From the NCBI GenBank assembly GCA_947247005.1, contig OX365948.1, positions 15,055,455 to 15,119,454 of the forward strand: DNA of 64,000 bases. Direction: 5' to 3'. A program made the position numbers and the translations under genes. Below the pieces are notes generated by a model that did no database searches, was not told where the DNA came from, and saw only the letters and a program-made list of their open reading frames with translations. Position 1 is the stretch's first letter. The number at the start of each line of letters is the position of its first letter. Origin of the DNA: Spisula solida (lineage: Eukaryota; Mollusca; Bivalvia; Venerida; Mactridae). Shown here in pieces: positions 12,185 through 24,164 of this stretch.

Positions 12185-12575
12185 CCAATGGCAGCCCAAT
12201 AGTCAGAAATAGTAAAGGTCACAGTATTGAGTAACCTTGACCTCAAAATAAATATGGGACATCTACTGTTGCTGACCAACCTCCATGTAAAGTTTGAAGA
12301 TCCTAGAGCAAAGCGTTCTTGAGTTATTAAAGGGAAACCATTTGATTTTGAATAATCAGATATGGTAAAGGTCACTGTGAACATGACCTTAGACCTACTG
12401 ACCGAAAAATTTAAAAAAGTGGTCATCTACTGTTGATGATCATTGTAACCTCCATTTGAAGTGTCAAAGATCCTATCGCAAAGCGTTGTTGAGTTATTGA
12501 ACGGAAACTGTTTGGTCTACCGACCGACAGACATGTGCAAATAATATACCCCCTCATCAAAGATGGGGGCATAAT
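12185..12575. repeat. Two tandem ~185-bp units of a GGTCA-rich repeat
   Basis: Units share AGTAAAGGTCAC/GGTAAAGGTCAC, GGTCA/TGACCT phrases, CATCTACTGTTG, AAGATCCTA(G/T)(A/C)GCAAAGCG and TTGAGTTATT(A/G)AA. The block ends with ACCGACAGACATGTGCAAAT and ATATACCCCCTC. Non-coding interspersed repeat. Confidence 0.6.
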
Positions 12576-13135
12576 TACAATTTTTTGAGCCTATTTAATA
12601 GTAATTTCCAATATTTAAAGACCAATTACCTATTACCCCACTACGTAATTAAAGTTATCTAAATTCTGTATTTAGTAACTATTTAGTAATGAGGTTCCCA
12701 TTTAAGAATCTACATGATTGAAATTTGGGGACACCACTACAAGGTACTCTGCAAAATTTTCAGAAAAGGCAGATATGTAATATAAGCTAGAAGTCTGTAG
12801 TATTCGTGTTTATATACCCCGGTACTGGTAATTTTGGCACAACCTTCCTGCGATATCATCGGGGCTACTGCTGTACTGGTATAAAATTTGCCAAAATATC
12901 CCTCCTGCTATTTCAGTTCTGTTGATCACAGTTTATGACTTTGTAGCACATTTCTTGCACAATGGCTTCTTGAGAACTATTTTTATTGATGTGTGGTATC
13001 CACTTTCAGCAAGAAAATAATTAATCCACCTCATCTCACTATCATGACTATGGATCACTTTGGAAGCATACTGTAATATAAGCTAGTGACTGTGGAGATT
13101 GAGTCTGATTGACTCAGATTGACTCAACGACAGGC

Positions 13136-13215
13136 ACCCGGCTAGCTCAGTTGGCAGAGCTTAGAATAGAATGTACTAAGTACACCATGGTTGTTGGTTT
13201 GAATTCACATCAAAT
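13136..13215 (+). mobile_element. tRNA-like SINE head
   Basis: GGCTAGCTCAGTTGGCAGAG is an excellent A box with a D-stem (AGCTC/GAGC). GGTTTGAATTC about 40 bp later is a B box. The anticodon arm (TTAG/CTAA) has an oversized loop and the acceptor stem does not close, so this is a SINE promoter or tRNA pseudogene, not a functional tRNA. Confidence 0.55.
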
Positions 13216-13480
13216 GCATTTTTTCTTCTTCTATTTACTTATTAACTTTAACTTTGTTGATGCGATAAAAAGTACCGAAGGCACAATAGGCTGAATAACA
13301 CTTTTTCTAGGAAATGGCTTGCTTCCCAAAAGTGCCATGTAACGCCTAGACTGTTAAGCTGTCTCCAAGTGGCTGCTTATTAATTCTGATGGTCCAGCCA
13401 CGGAGACTGCCATACTTGTGACCAAAACACTGTCGTAGTTTGCGCAGAGAAAATCTGCGCAACTTTTAGAACTTATAAAA

Positions 13481-13901
13481 TAGTGATGTACCGATTATCG
13501 GATAACATCGATTAGTGGTGTGCAGAAGTCAGCCAATTTCGATTATCGATGTCATTCATCCATAATCGATCATCGAATAATTATAACGAATGTTAAACAA
13601 TACTTCTTTAATCAAATATTTGCCCGGAAAATTCAAAGCATTGAAGTTTTAATCAATTGAATGCCTATTAGAACCAATGAAAACAATTTCTTTAAACTCA
13701 AGATAGTAAAACATCTACCGAAAATCATCGATTTTCCCTTTGTCAACCTTTTTTGCGACTTGGAAAGTAGGAAAACAGGCATCAGCACACTGCGTATTCA
13801 GTCACTGTCCTGCCGATTATTAATCGGAAAAATCGCAACGGGAATGCCAGATGATTCTAGCTGATGATCGATTATGATTTGCAACCGATGTCCCATCACT
13901 G
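13481..13901. mobile_element. hAT-like MITE with 8-bp TSD
   Basis: Flanked by perfect 8-bp direct repeats TTATAAAA (13473-13480 and 13902-13909). The ends are inverted (TAGTGATGTACCGATTATCG and CAGTGATGGGACATCGG). An 8-bp TSD and CAGTG-type ends are typical of hAT elements. The interior is rich in ATCGATTATCGAT phrases and has no transposase. Confidence 0.85.
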
Positions 13902-14892
13902 TTATAAAATAATTTTATGAAAACGTCTAACCACCATGAAATATATACATGTAGCATGTTCACGAAGAATGAACCTTTTTCCCCCGATATTCACCAATAA
14001 TAGTCATAAAATACACAGTGACATGTTCATCCAACTACATAAACACAGAGCTCTATGTTGCAAGTATGACCTCGATTTCAGCCATCATTTTTGTTGTTGT
14101 TGTTGACGTTATATCGTCATTCGCTTACCGACCAATCAGAATACTTGGGCAAAGACGCGCTCGATTTCTAACAAACAGAGACGGTTAAAAAGTTAATCGC
14201 GCCGAAACTAAAAACAGAAAATTAACAAACATTTTTGTTGAGGAATTAAGATGATTTTGTCAGGAAAATACAAACAAACAACAAAAACACGACGAGTGAT
14301 AGCTTTTAAGGCTTGTTTTAAAGATTCGAATAATGTTAATTATAGAATTCCAGTCATTACGGTTAACGGTCTTTAGACTTGACTGTTTACATGAGATTTT
14401 CCGCTTTGGCACGTGCTGATTTATTTATTGATTTACTTATTATAACAACAAATATTACTAGGTATTGGACGGTTTTCGTATTATTATTATATATGGTATT
14501 AAACATGTACAGAGCCAAAAATGCCAACATTTGGCGTAAAAATGCAAAGTTCACGAAAATTTAATTTCATCCAGTTTTTGGGCACTTTCGTGTTAGACGT
14601 TAGTACGTACTGGCTGGCGACCACCAAATCCGGACGACCACCAATCCGGACAGACTCAAAAACGCTTTATAGCGGCCATTGATTTTGATCATCTGTTGTC
14701 AATTAATTAGACGCTTGATTTTGGTCAACATTACGAAGTAGCAACGATTAAAGTTAAATATTTTACAAGAAATGTCGCATTTATTTCTTCTGCACTCGGG
14801 AAGCTTGTTTACATTACGGGGGAAGTCGAAAATCGTATAACTGCGCATGCGCAATACTTCTGTGCAGCCCCAAAATGTAAACTACGGTCCTT

Positions 14893-16907
14893 AGGCCTAA
14901 AAAAAAAGAGGTTTGTTTCCGGTTACCCGACCGACCGTATATTTTAACCCCCGATTCAAAAGTTTTTTATGTACGAAAATCGGCAATGCGTAATTAAGCG
15001 TATTTTGACGCATACTTTTTTAATTAGACGCGTAAAATAACCGATCTACGACTTTTCAGGACGCGCCGTTTTTCTATCGCACGCGTTTGACCTTGGGTCA
15101 TAAATTCGTCGCATACGCTGTATTCTATCCAACATCTCTTGTTTCTACAGGGATTTCCCCGACGCAGGTTTCTTGCGTCAGAGAATATTTTGGCATTGGA
15201 CCCGCATTTGCAATTGTGTGTGCGTCCTCGGGACCCACAATTACCAACAGCCGCCGTAATTGGTTCGCTGCGTTTTTCAATTTACACATTATTGTATTAA
15301 ATATTAATGGATTATTCTCCGCTGCGATATTCCGCGATAGGATTTGTTCAGAAGTAAACAGACTTTATTGTTACCCGGATGTCCGAAATGACGTCGCGGT
15401 CTAAAAAAGCAGACGACTAATAGCAATATCGCTGTAGACGCGAAGGTTTCGTACCCAACACAATTCATACTGTGAAAAATTCGTACCGTTCGTGAAAAAA
15501 GTCGGGAACAAAATGACATTGTTAGGGTAGGCACATCGTTGTAGGTTACTCACTAGTGTATGGTACATCATACAAATGTTGAAAACAATGGTACATGAGA
15601 TTTTGCTATTTTATTTATAAAATTGATCTAGTTTGATGCAGTTAACTTTATTCAAGCCTTTGAGCTGTGGTTTTATCAGTTTTTAGGTTTTCAAAATATC
15701 AACAACCAAAATACATATCTGCTTATGAGAGACCCTCAAAATTTGCCCGGGACCCCCAAAATGCAAACCCTGAGGGTCCTGGGACCCCCATACGAAAATT
15801 CCAAGGGAAAACCCTGTTTCGAGTAATTGACAGACGAGAGGCGGAGTTAATTACCCGTTAACCAATCTGCGTTCACGAGTCAGCATCAGGAACATTTGAT
15901 TGACGCGTCGCAAAGAGTGAAAGACATATATTGTGTTATTACAAACCGTTATGTAAACACGTACGCTTTAATTGATCTATCGATTCAACTATCCAATTTA
16001 TTTGATTGCCGTCTGATGATTATTATAATTACGATATTTGTCTTACTTGGTAATCGTTATTGTTGTATACGCATATTAATTTTAAAAACATAGAAATGAT
16101 CACTCAAAAGGTATCTACAATTTGCAGTGCAAATATCGAGTTTTCAAGGAATATATACCTTGTAATTCATAGTCCGTGTAATTCATAGTCTGTGCATTAA
16201 ATTCCCAGATAAATCATATCACAACAATCCAACAAACTTATGCCAAAATGTGAGTCGTCAGTTTCATCAAACGCGTGAGCAGCGTCAATCTCTACGCTAA
16301 GGACCTTAGATGTAACCGACGCGCGGTTCATTTCAAAGACTTGGTGGTCTTTGATCGTGCGGCATGCGAATTTTGTCCTGTAAATTGTGTTCGATCTACA
16401 TGTGTTAAATTTAGAAATTGTTACCGATCGGAGTAATGCAGCGGACATTTTTTCGGCATATTACAGAGAATGATTTGTTCACTCGCGAACATAAAATCGT
16501 GTAATTGGTGAAATGTTCGGAAGCATTAAACGGCGCTGGTATTATTCGAGTTTTTAACAAATTTAATGCCATTCAAATATTATCATACGCGTAGACGATA
16601 GAGACTACGGAAACGGTGCACTATGGTTTTTACCATGTAAACAAACGATGAAACATGGCAAGTTCATTGATTGCTGTTAGATTGAACAAATGCCAATACA
16701 TTTGTATACATTTCACATTATTAACACCCAACAAATAATAACATTTAAAAGCATGGTGCAGGAACAGGAGTATACAAATTCTTTGATTCTGATGTTCAAT
16801 ATCAATACTGCCAGTAGTGTGACTTAAACAAAAAAAAATAAATCGACCTACCGACCCATGTTTTTTTGGGCATGTAACCAGAAACAAACTTCTTTTTTTT
16901 TAGGCCT
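14893..16907. mobile_element. ~2.0-kb element with A-rich terminal inverted repeats
   Basis: The left end AGGCCTAAAAAAAAAGAGGT plus TTGTTTCCGGTTAC is matched, inverted, at 16874-16907 with two transitions. Similarity then fades, apart from GACCGACC/CGACC(C/T)ACC-type phrases. No clear target duplication. The interior is less AT-rich than its surroundings and holds only short unassigned frames. Confidence 0.5.
16197..16448 (-). CDS. Unassigned 83-codon frame with presequence-like N-terminus
   Basis: The frame starts MSAALLRSVTISKFNTCRSN. Its first ~50 residues are Arg/Ser/Thr-rich with almost no acidic residues, as in mitochondrial targeting peptides. An acidic patch (FDETDDSHF) follows. It lies wholly inside the TIR-bounded element 14893-16907, so it may be a captured exon or a chance frame. 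No family recognised. Confidence 0.2.
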   Translation of the reverse strand: MSAALLRSVTISKFNTCRSNTIYRTKFACRTIKDHQVFEMNRASVTSKVLSVEIDAAHAFDETDDSHFGISLLDCCDMIYLGI

Positions 16908-18138
16908 TATGCTAAATATGAGGTAAGCCGATGCAATGTTTTTGTTAACAGATAAACCTGTAAATATAGCTTTAGTAAAGTATATGCAGAGTTTCAAAAA
17001 CATCGTACAACGTCATTTTGTATCAAAATGCCCGCTTTGAAAAGTGAACGTTAAAAATTTTACCGCTAAGTTTTGATCGATATTTTTCCAATATTCACGG
17101 GAGATAAGTCGTACAAATTTTGTACAAATCGTTTACTTGTGCTCTCCCTTGAATTATTACACAGTTTAATTCTATTTTTAACGCCTTTTTCGTAATAAAA
17201 AACGCGACAACACGTTGTCCGGATTGATGGTCCTGTTGGACTTAAAAATGAGGTGATGTAGTGACCCCTTTAACGGCCCTCAAAAATGCACTTGAGCTAT
17301 TTTTAGAAGTAAACAAATTAGCTCTTCAGTTCAGAGACGAACCTAGCTTCGTTCAGGTGAAATTTCAATGGCTTGATTTACACATTTCTCGAGTTATCGT
17401 AAAAAATTGCCAAAAGTGTCCGGATGTAGGACGCCTGCCAGTACAGGTATTGAGGTAATGTTAGCGTCGAAATGGTTTGACTATGTAATTCCCAACAGAC
17501 CAAGCGCAAAATTGCACAAGAAAGCGATAGGTAGTGAATGCCTAGCAAAACTATGCTATGCCATAGTAAAGCGATCGATACCTGTATTTCACTATTTGGT
17601 ATCATTTTTTTGTGGTTAGGCAACCACACTCTCCAAAATTCTGCTCCCATCAACCCTCCGCTTCTGCAGAATTTTACAAGCACAGGAGCACATTTCGCTA
17701 TCATTGGCAACTTGAACACACTAACAAAAGTCACTGGTTAGTAAAAATGTTGAATATGAAAAAACGTTTTGAAAGCATGTTTATCTATTTTAAAAAATCA
17801 CCTTCTCGCTAGTTGCTGATGGTAAATTCTTTATAATCAGTCGTTTCTCTCGATTAAATTCATCCTTCGCTTTTTCCAGGAGTTCCATATTAGTCGCATT
17901 GTCAGAAAATTGATCTATCGTGTCTGCCATCGTTTATAAAAACGATTTACAGCAGCAAAATCGACAATATTTACCTAATTTTTGAACAAAATAATCGAAA
18001 GTAGCACTTCCGGTCTGGTCAATAAATTTACGAACCGTCATATCGTTGTCGTCTACAATTTACATGTAAGCCATAAAATTTAGGGGCGGTTGCAGGATAG
18101 CACGAACGAAGCGAGCAAGAAGAAATACATTGTTTTTT
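16908..18138. other. Stretch with no supported gene
   Basis: Short overlapping frames on both strands at 17.26-17.8 kb, none with a recognisable domain. Phrases GACCACCAATCCGGAC (14.64 kb) and GTCCGGATTGATGGTC (17.22 kb) form a distant inverted pair that may mark an older, larger element around 14.6-17.2 kb. Confidence 0.35.
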
Positions 18139-18205
18139 TAAAGATAAGATAAGATAATCTTTATTTAACGTCGGTTTTGAATTAACATATATAACATAAG
18201 CTTAA

Positions 18206-19321
18206 GGAGGTACGAGCTGCCTTGTGCGCATGCGCGAAATTTCAAAATTCTTCTTTTCTTCTTCGTCAAATATTGTGCAGCGCTCCTCTGGAGCATTGTC
18301 GCACATGGTGACTATGTACAGATGCGTAAGGGAAAAACGCAGTGAAAGCTGGTTAAAACGGATAAAAACATGCTGCTCCAGAGTTACGGCATTGGCGCGC
18401 CCATCCTAGCCTTGAAGGCTTCTAGTGATGGGGCGGTGATGATCACATCTGGTAGATTGTTCCAGATTGTATTAGGTAAGAACAAACATGAATTTTAGTT
18501 TCAATGATCGCATATGAATGTTAATAAATGAAAATAAACATAATATTATCGCACAAATTAGATATTTTTAACTTTTTATTTTTTGCATGTATGAAAAAGT
18601 GGGTGGGGAACGGCAAAATTGTGAATAATATTGCTTCACAATAAGTCCCTACAATTGTTCAAATGCACATGCTTACATATAATATGTAGTGCATGGTTTA
18701 GTTATAAGAGGTAGCCACATTTTGAAATATTTTTAATTAAAAATTTATTTCATTACAATATGCAAATTAGGTTAATTTTATGCAAATTTATTCATAATTA
18801 GTACTTTTTTATGCACAGCTCCCAAAAAAGGCTGGTGACCCCTATTTTTTATTTGACTAAACTGGTGTTCTATGTGATACTAAACTTAGGGCCAATTCTA
18901 AATCATTTTCGATCGTTAGGTATTTTTTGACGTTCGTTTGAAATCGTTTGAAAATCACACTTCTTTGCAAGTGGGTGGGGTAACTATTTATCATGTTCAA
19001 ATACTGAATTTGTTCACCAGGCAGCTGGACTTGTGACTAATGTCAATAGGAATGACCACTGAACACACAAAATATCATGCATTGCTTAAAAGTGGTTTCA
19101 TATAGTAATAATCTTAAAAAGAACATAATGGTGCCATAAATGCAGGAAATAGATAAAATGACCAAAATACAATGGTAGGTCATTAGAAAGCCATGTATAT
19201 CGAAAACGAGCCTGGTGACATATCATTTTTATTATTTCAATGTTGTTCTAGAAGACTGTTCTGTCATTTTAAGACGTTTCAAGGAAAATTCGATCGTTAG
19301 ATTAAAGGCGCGCGTACCTCC
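18206..19321. mobile_element. TTAA-flanked TIR element (piggyBac-like insertion)
   Basis: TTAA occurs on both sides (18202-18205, 19322-19325). Ends are inverted: GGAGGTACGAGC and GGAGGTACGCGC. TTAA duplication is the hallmark of piggyBac-type insertion, though the ends do not start with the usual CCC. No transposase is present. The interior contains a captured LINE C-terminus (18384-18479). Confidence 0.68.
18384..18479 (-). pseudogene. LINE RT C-terminal fragment
   Basis: About 31 codons encode LPNTIWNNLPDVIITAPSLE followed by AFKAR and end at a stop. This is the conserved C-terminal motif of many LINE RT proteins; compare RTIRDWNTLPP and APSLECFKARL in the LINE at 43.2 kb. It is embedded in the TTAA element. 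Confidence 0.7.
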
Positions 19322-19325
19322 TTAA

Positions 19326-20022
19326 AGCTTGTATCCGACATAAACATTGATTATCCAATAACATGCAAACAAACATGAAGTATAAAGAAGTTAAGAGAAA
19401 TATATTATAATATGTACAAGACCTGTAAAAACACAAATTGAACAGATATAACTAGAATAAAAGATATTTTAAAGCACATTTATATAACATTTATGAGAAG
19501 TGTATATATATAATCACATATTTTGTAATGAAAAAATAGACATGCACACAAATCAATAACATGCAGGAGGCATTCATTCCTTGAAAAAACAAATGACGAC
19601 ATACATGAAAGCATTGAGTAAGCAACAAAAAACAAACATAAAAGCGCATACAACCAGTGTCAATCAGATGGATAGCAATCATCCTAAGAAATTGTTAAAG
19701 AAAGAAAATTAACTAAGAAATTGAGAGGAAATGTATAGCAAAAGCCGACGATTAAAAAGAAGTGCTAAAAAAGCGTATCACCTCATATCCGATATGAAAT
19801 GAACAGATTGACACTGTTTGTATACGGGTATTTTCAATATCAAATGAAACATATAAAGAGATAGCTATGAAGCAGAGTTAGCACATGATTAGGGATATAT
19901 ATAAGGCCGCACTACATAATAAGCATTTAAAGACATGACTAAACAACACAAAGCACACAAAACAATGACCACATGACAATACCAGCTAAAGGGAGGTAAC
20001 TAGAACAAAATTGAACAAGGAA
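19326..20022. other. 3' UTR region of the outer LINE
   Basis: No coding content. The sequence lies between the TTAA insertion and the RT stop codon and probably represents outer LINE 3' UTR. Confidence 0.5.
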
Positions 20023-20403
20023 TTATGTACACATGGTGCATGCACACTTTGAACCGCTCCATGTGTGGATCAGTCTCCTGAACTCGTTATAGTCGGTAGT
20101 TGCACGTAACTCGTCAGGTAGACTGTTCCACACCTGGGCAGCAGTAAAGCGGAAACTTTTCTTACCATAGGTAGTTGTATTTACTGCTGGCACTCCAAGA
20201 GTGTTTATATTCCTGAAATTATAGTTGTTGGATTTTACATTAATTAGTTCTTGTATATACACAGGTGAACTTTTATTTAGTCCTTTAAATACTTCAATTG
20301 CTATTTGGCGAAGACGACTAACATGTAGTGTTGGCATATTTACTTTGTCCAGGAGTGTTTCATAGTTTGATTCGAAATCGTTAAATACTAATTTTAAGGC
20401 TCT
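20023..20403 (-). pseudogene. Outer LINE RT, C-terminal segment after the insertion
   Basis: Encodes RALKLVFNDFESNYETLLDK through AAQVWNSLPDELR to a Cys-rich tail (CACTMCT) and stop. Residues up to SLPDE repeat the segment at 25170-25462 with two codon changes, because this DNA was duplicated when the inner LINE inserted. The final ~40 codons exist only here. Confidence 0.8.
20111..20403. repeat. 293-bp target-site duplication, copy 1
   Basis: Matches 25170-25462 over 293 bp with two substitutions (in AGTTCACCTGTGTA versus ATTTCACCTGAGTA, minus strand). The two copies directly abut the inner LINE: copy 1 adjoins its A-run, copy 2 adjoins its 5' truncation point. Confidence 0.92.
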
Positions 20404-20578
20404 TTTTTTCAAATTTATTTACACTCATTTCATGAATAACATGATATAATGAGGAACAATCATATATATATACATAATATAACAGGTTAACACAATGACA
20501 GAATATAGATAAATAGGAGAAGATAGTATAGTAGAACAAAAAAAGAAAGAAGACCTCATTTAAGAGGGAGAGTTACAG

Positions 20579-21271
20579 TTATTCATATAAAGTACATGTA
20601 ATTACCTTCGAATAAATAAAGACACAGTTCGGCACATACAATGTCATGTACAATAGCAATGTAAATTTTGTAATGATATGTTTAACAAATATACACAATT
20701 TTCTGTATTCTACGGTATTGGTATTTATGTTCAATATAGAGTAAAAAAGCAAAATATTTGGAAATTTAAAAAACTTTGGTCTAATGTATCTTTTTCTTTC
20801 ATTTGCAATGGCCGGGCATTCAAATAAATAATGGAATTCGTCGCCAATGTTTAAATTACATATTGTACAAATTCTAAGGTTTAGTGGTATCTTATTCCAA
20901 TTTCCAGTTTCAACAGGTAATTTATGATTTCTGTTTCTAAATTTAATCATGTATCGTAGTAATGCAGGTGGGGTTTTAACGAGGTATTGCTTAAACCCAA
21001 ATGTGCGTTTAAAAAGCTTATAGTTCACACAATTACTAGAGTTTTCTAATAATGAATACCATTGGTTGATAAATAAATCCGATAGTTTTTGTTTTATAGT
21101 TGCGGTTAACCACTTAATGTTTGGAAATTCATGCATTTCCCAGACATTTATCAGTCCACAAGAGGTAAGTATGTGCTTGACATTAGCAATCCATGGGAAA
21201 TTTATCGATCGTGTGTGGTTAAATTGGCTTAACAGAATAGCATATATTTTACTGGAAAGTTTCACATTCAT
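20579..21271 (-). pseudogene. Inner LINE ORF2, C-terminal segment with zinc knuckle
   Basis: Begins after an in-frame TGA at 21290-21292 and continues the RT frame (TKLVNPMNVKLSSKIYA...). It carries CTICNLNIGDEFHYLFECP, a C-x2-C-x7-H-x4-C motif common at LINE ORF2 C-termini and thought to bind nucleic acid. The TGA probably replaces a Trp or similar codon. Confidence 0.82.
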
Positions 21272-21289
21272 AGGATTGACAAGTTTTGT

Positions 21290-22504
21290 TCAAAATGATA
21301 CAATTATTGTTTCAATATCGATTGATAGTGGTTTTGTTCCAGTTTCTCCGTAAACCATACAATTAGAGGTACAACTTTTAATATGTAATATGTGCTTAAT
21401 GAATTTCAATTTTACCCTTTCAATAACATCTATATTTCCGTATCCCCAAATTTCACAGCCATATAAAAGAATAGGTTTGACGGTTTTTGAAAATAGTTCC
21501 AATTGCATGTCGATAGGTAAACATAGCTCTTTAGCCTTTTTAATGAGACAATACATAGCTTTGGTGCCTTGTTTTGCAATATGTTTTTTGGCATTATTAA
21601 AAGAACCAGATCGGCTAAATAGAATTCCTAAATATTTGTATTCGTTTACAACTTCCAGACGATCGGTTTTAAAAAAGAAATTATACTGTTTCTGTCGACC
21701 TTTCGAAAACACCAGTATTTTTGTTTTAGACGTGTTTAAGGACAATTTCCATAAATCACAATACTGTTCATACAAATTCAACGCTTGTTGTAAATCTTGC
21801 TCAGTTTCAGAAACTATCACGGTATCATCGGCATACAACAGCATAAATAATTTAAGATACTTTGTTAAACAGTCATCTGAAACATGTTTAGCACAATTTA
21901 TACCGTTTACTAGTCTACTGTCAGCAAAAAGGTCATGAAGGTCATTTAAGCAAAATGAAAATAAAATTGGTGAAAGATTTTCTCCTTGGCGTACGCCGAT
22001 ATTACATTTAAAATAGCTTGATTTTTGTCCATCTTTTGATACGCAAGATTTTGCTTGATTGTACATACTTTTAATAACGTTCAGAAACTTTCCATTTACA
22101 TTATAATTTATGAGTTTTGACCATAAACCTGATCTCCAAACCGTATCGAAGGCTTGTTTTAGATCAATGAAAGCACAGAAAAGTTTCTTTTTACTATTTT
22201 TTAGAATATTTATCAGAGTTTGCAAAATAAACATGTTGTCGGTTGTAGAATAGCCTGCACGAAAACCTGCTTGGTGTTCGTTTATTAGTTCATGTTTGGA
22301 AGCGTAATTTTGTAAACGGTTGTTTAGAACAGCCGTAAATAGTTTTCCGAGGCAGCTTAGTAAGGTAATAGGTCGGTAGTTTGAGGGGTCAAGAGAGCTT
22401 CCTTTATTTTTAAATATCGGGTTGATGACGCCAATGGTCCAGTTATCCGGTATAATACCATGGTTAAATACTATATTGAAAAGTTTTACATAAACATGCT
22501 TCAT
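21290..22504 (-). pseudogene. Inner LINE ORF2, reverse transcriptase domain
   Basis: 404 codons with RT blocks in order: NYRPITLLSCLGK, HQAGFRAGYSTTDN, AFIDLKQAFDTVWR (first catalytic Asp), GVRQGENLSPILFSFCLNDL, and LLYADDTVIV (YADD catalytic pair). The frame continues upstream without a stop to ~22680 and downstream past a TGA. It would copy LINE RNA at nicked target DNA. The opposite-strand frame at 21390-21938 is a shadow. Confidence 0.92.
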
Positions 22505-22665
22505 TAAAGGAAATGTATTTTTAATATGTTCATTTAATATTTCATCGACACCACAGGCTTTACCTGTTTTTAACAGTTTTACTGCGTTTTCTATTTCCTT
22601 TAATGTGATATCAGTATTCAGCTCTTCATTTATGAAATTAGGATCTTCATTGGTATCTTGTAAAT

Positions 22666-22943
22666 TTATTGACTCGCCGGATTCACATTTTTGAAAAACT
22701 GATAGAGTTCTGACAATTCAGCTGACACATTAGTTTTAGTTTTTCCGCAAAGTACTTTCCAATATGCTTTCGGATTACTTTTCTTAATATTTCTTATTTT
22801 GTTTACATTATTTCTTTTGAAACTCATAAAATGCTTCCTTAAAGTTTTCTTGTATTCTTTACTTTTAGTTTTCAAATTGGTTTTGTTTGCGTAATTCTTT
22901 CTTAGCTTATAAAGATACTTAGCTCTATTAAAATCGCGCCTGG
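22666..22943 (-). pseudogene. Inner LINE ORF2, linker between endonuclease and RT
   Basis: A basic, Lys/Asn-rich segment including KRTWFNKTCNVARRDFNRAK and SNPKAYWKVLCGK, typical of the EN-RT linker. It is in a different frame from the endonuclease (shift near 22990) and from the RT (shift near 22680). Confidence 0.75.
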
Positions 22944-24161
22944 CTACATTACAAGTTTTGTTGAACCACGTGCGTTTATCCGCTTGTGGAACTGATCTGG
23001 ACGTTTTTTACTAGTACCAAAACAAGTTTTGGCATTATCTTTGAATAGCGTTCCTATTTTTGACACTGTATTATTAAGCATATCCATCGGAATTTCATTC
23101 AGGGTTTCAATGTGACCTAATTCGTTAAATATTTCATCAACTTTACATTGTTCTAAATTTTTAACAAAATCATCAACCAGATCTCTGTTCCACATTTTAA
23201 CGCTTTCACTGGTGCAATGCGTTTGTTTGTTCGTAACTACAGAAATATTTTTGTAACGCATAGACATACTAACAGGGCTATGAACATCAGATAACATTGG
23301 GCAAAAATCTAGGACTTCCAAGCTTTCAACTGATGATAATAAATTTGAAGAACATACAAAATAGTCTATTGTGCTGACACCTTTACATGTAACACAACCT
23401 TCATAATCACCATTCGTACGTCCATTCAATATAAACAGTTCATTACACTGAAGAAAATCTACAAATCTATAACCATAATTATTTACACCAGAATCCTTGT
23501 TGTTTCTGTTTATACATACATTGGTATTTGATAAAATATCGTTTATGCTAGAGTGCATTTCAAAATACAACTCGTCGAGATCATTTTCATGAAAAACATC
23601 AAAATCAACATCAATATAATCAGGTAAGTTCTTAGTTCGAGAGTTCCAATCGCCGAATAAACACATATTATTGTACTTTTTGGGAAATGAGTCAATATCA
23701 TGCTGTTTAAGAGAAAATGGTTCGTCAGTTGCATACTCGGAATATTCCGGTGGCAAGTACACTACACCGCATAAAGTATCTTCCGTTTCACTCAGTTGAC
23801 CCGATAAGACAAACCACAACACATTAGGATTATCAGTATCTAACAATGTGATATATGGTTTAAGGGCGGACTTGATTGCCAAACAAATTCCACCAGATTT
23901 CCTTTTAGTTATTTCCTTTCGGTGCTTAAAGTATAACGTATAATTTTCAAAAAATACACTTTCTAAACAATCTGTCTTCGTTTCTTGAAAACCAATTAAA
24001 TCGTATTTTTGGATACATTCTAAAAATTCTGGTGCAATTTGTTTGGACACAAGACCACATACATTTAAAGACAAAATATCAATTGTTTTGCTAGGGTCAT
24101 TTAAATGTAAATTGTTAGCACGGTTATCCGGTGAATTGTTATCACGTGACTCTCCCGACAC
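22944..24161 (-). pseudogene. Inner LINE ORF2, APE-type endonuclease domain
   Basis: About 400 codons. Motifs: DILSLNVCGL, LIGFQETKTD (catalytic Glu), GDWNSRT (Asp/Asn) and MLSDVHSPVS (SDVH variant of the terminal SDH). This nuclease nicks target DNA to prime reverse transcription. There is no ATG before the domain: the frame is continuous with ORF1 upstream except for a single TAG at 24165-24167. The C-terminus runs into a frameshift near 22990. Confidence 0.88.
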
Positions 24162-24164
24162 GTC

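Larger units (their letters stand above)
8092..13135. other. Long stretch with no supported gene
   Basis: AT-rich sequence with short frames only. It may be the first intron(s) of the raver-like gene. On the minus strand near 9635-9672 a short frame starting MANYGPGGENADL sits before a possible GT donor. It could be an initiating exon, but nothing links it. Two GGTCA-rich repeats (11.1-11.5 and 12.2-12.6 kb) are listed separately. Confidence 0.5.

Noticed and set aside
13136..13215. Functional tRNA gene
   Set aside because: A and B boxes are good, but the anticodon loop is oversized and the acceptor stem does not pair, so it was called a SINE head.
21390..21938. 182-codon plus-strand frame
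   Set aside because: Antisense shadow of the inner LINE reverse transcriptase on the minus strand.
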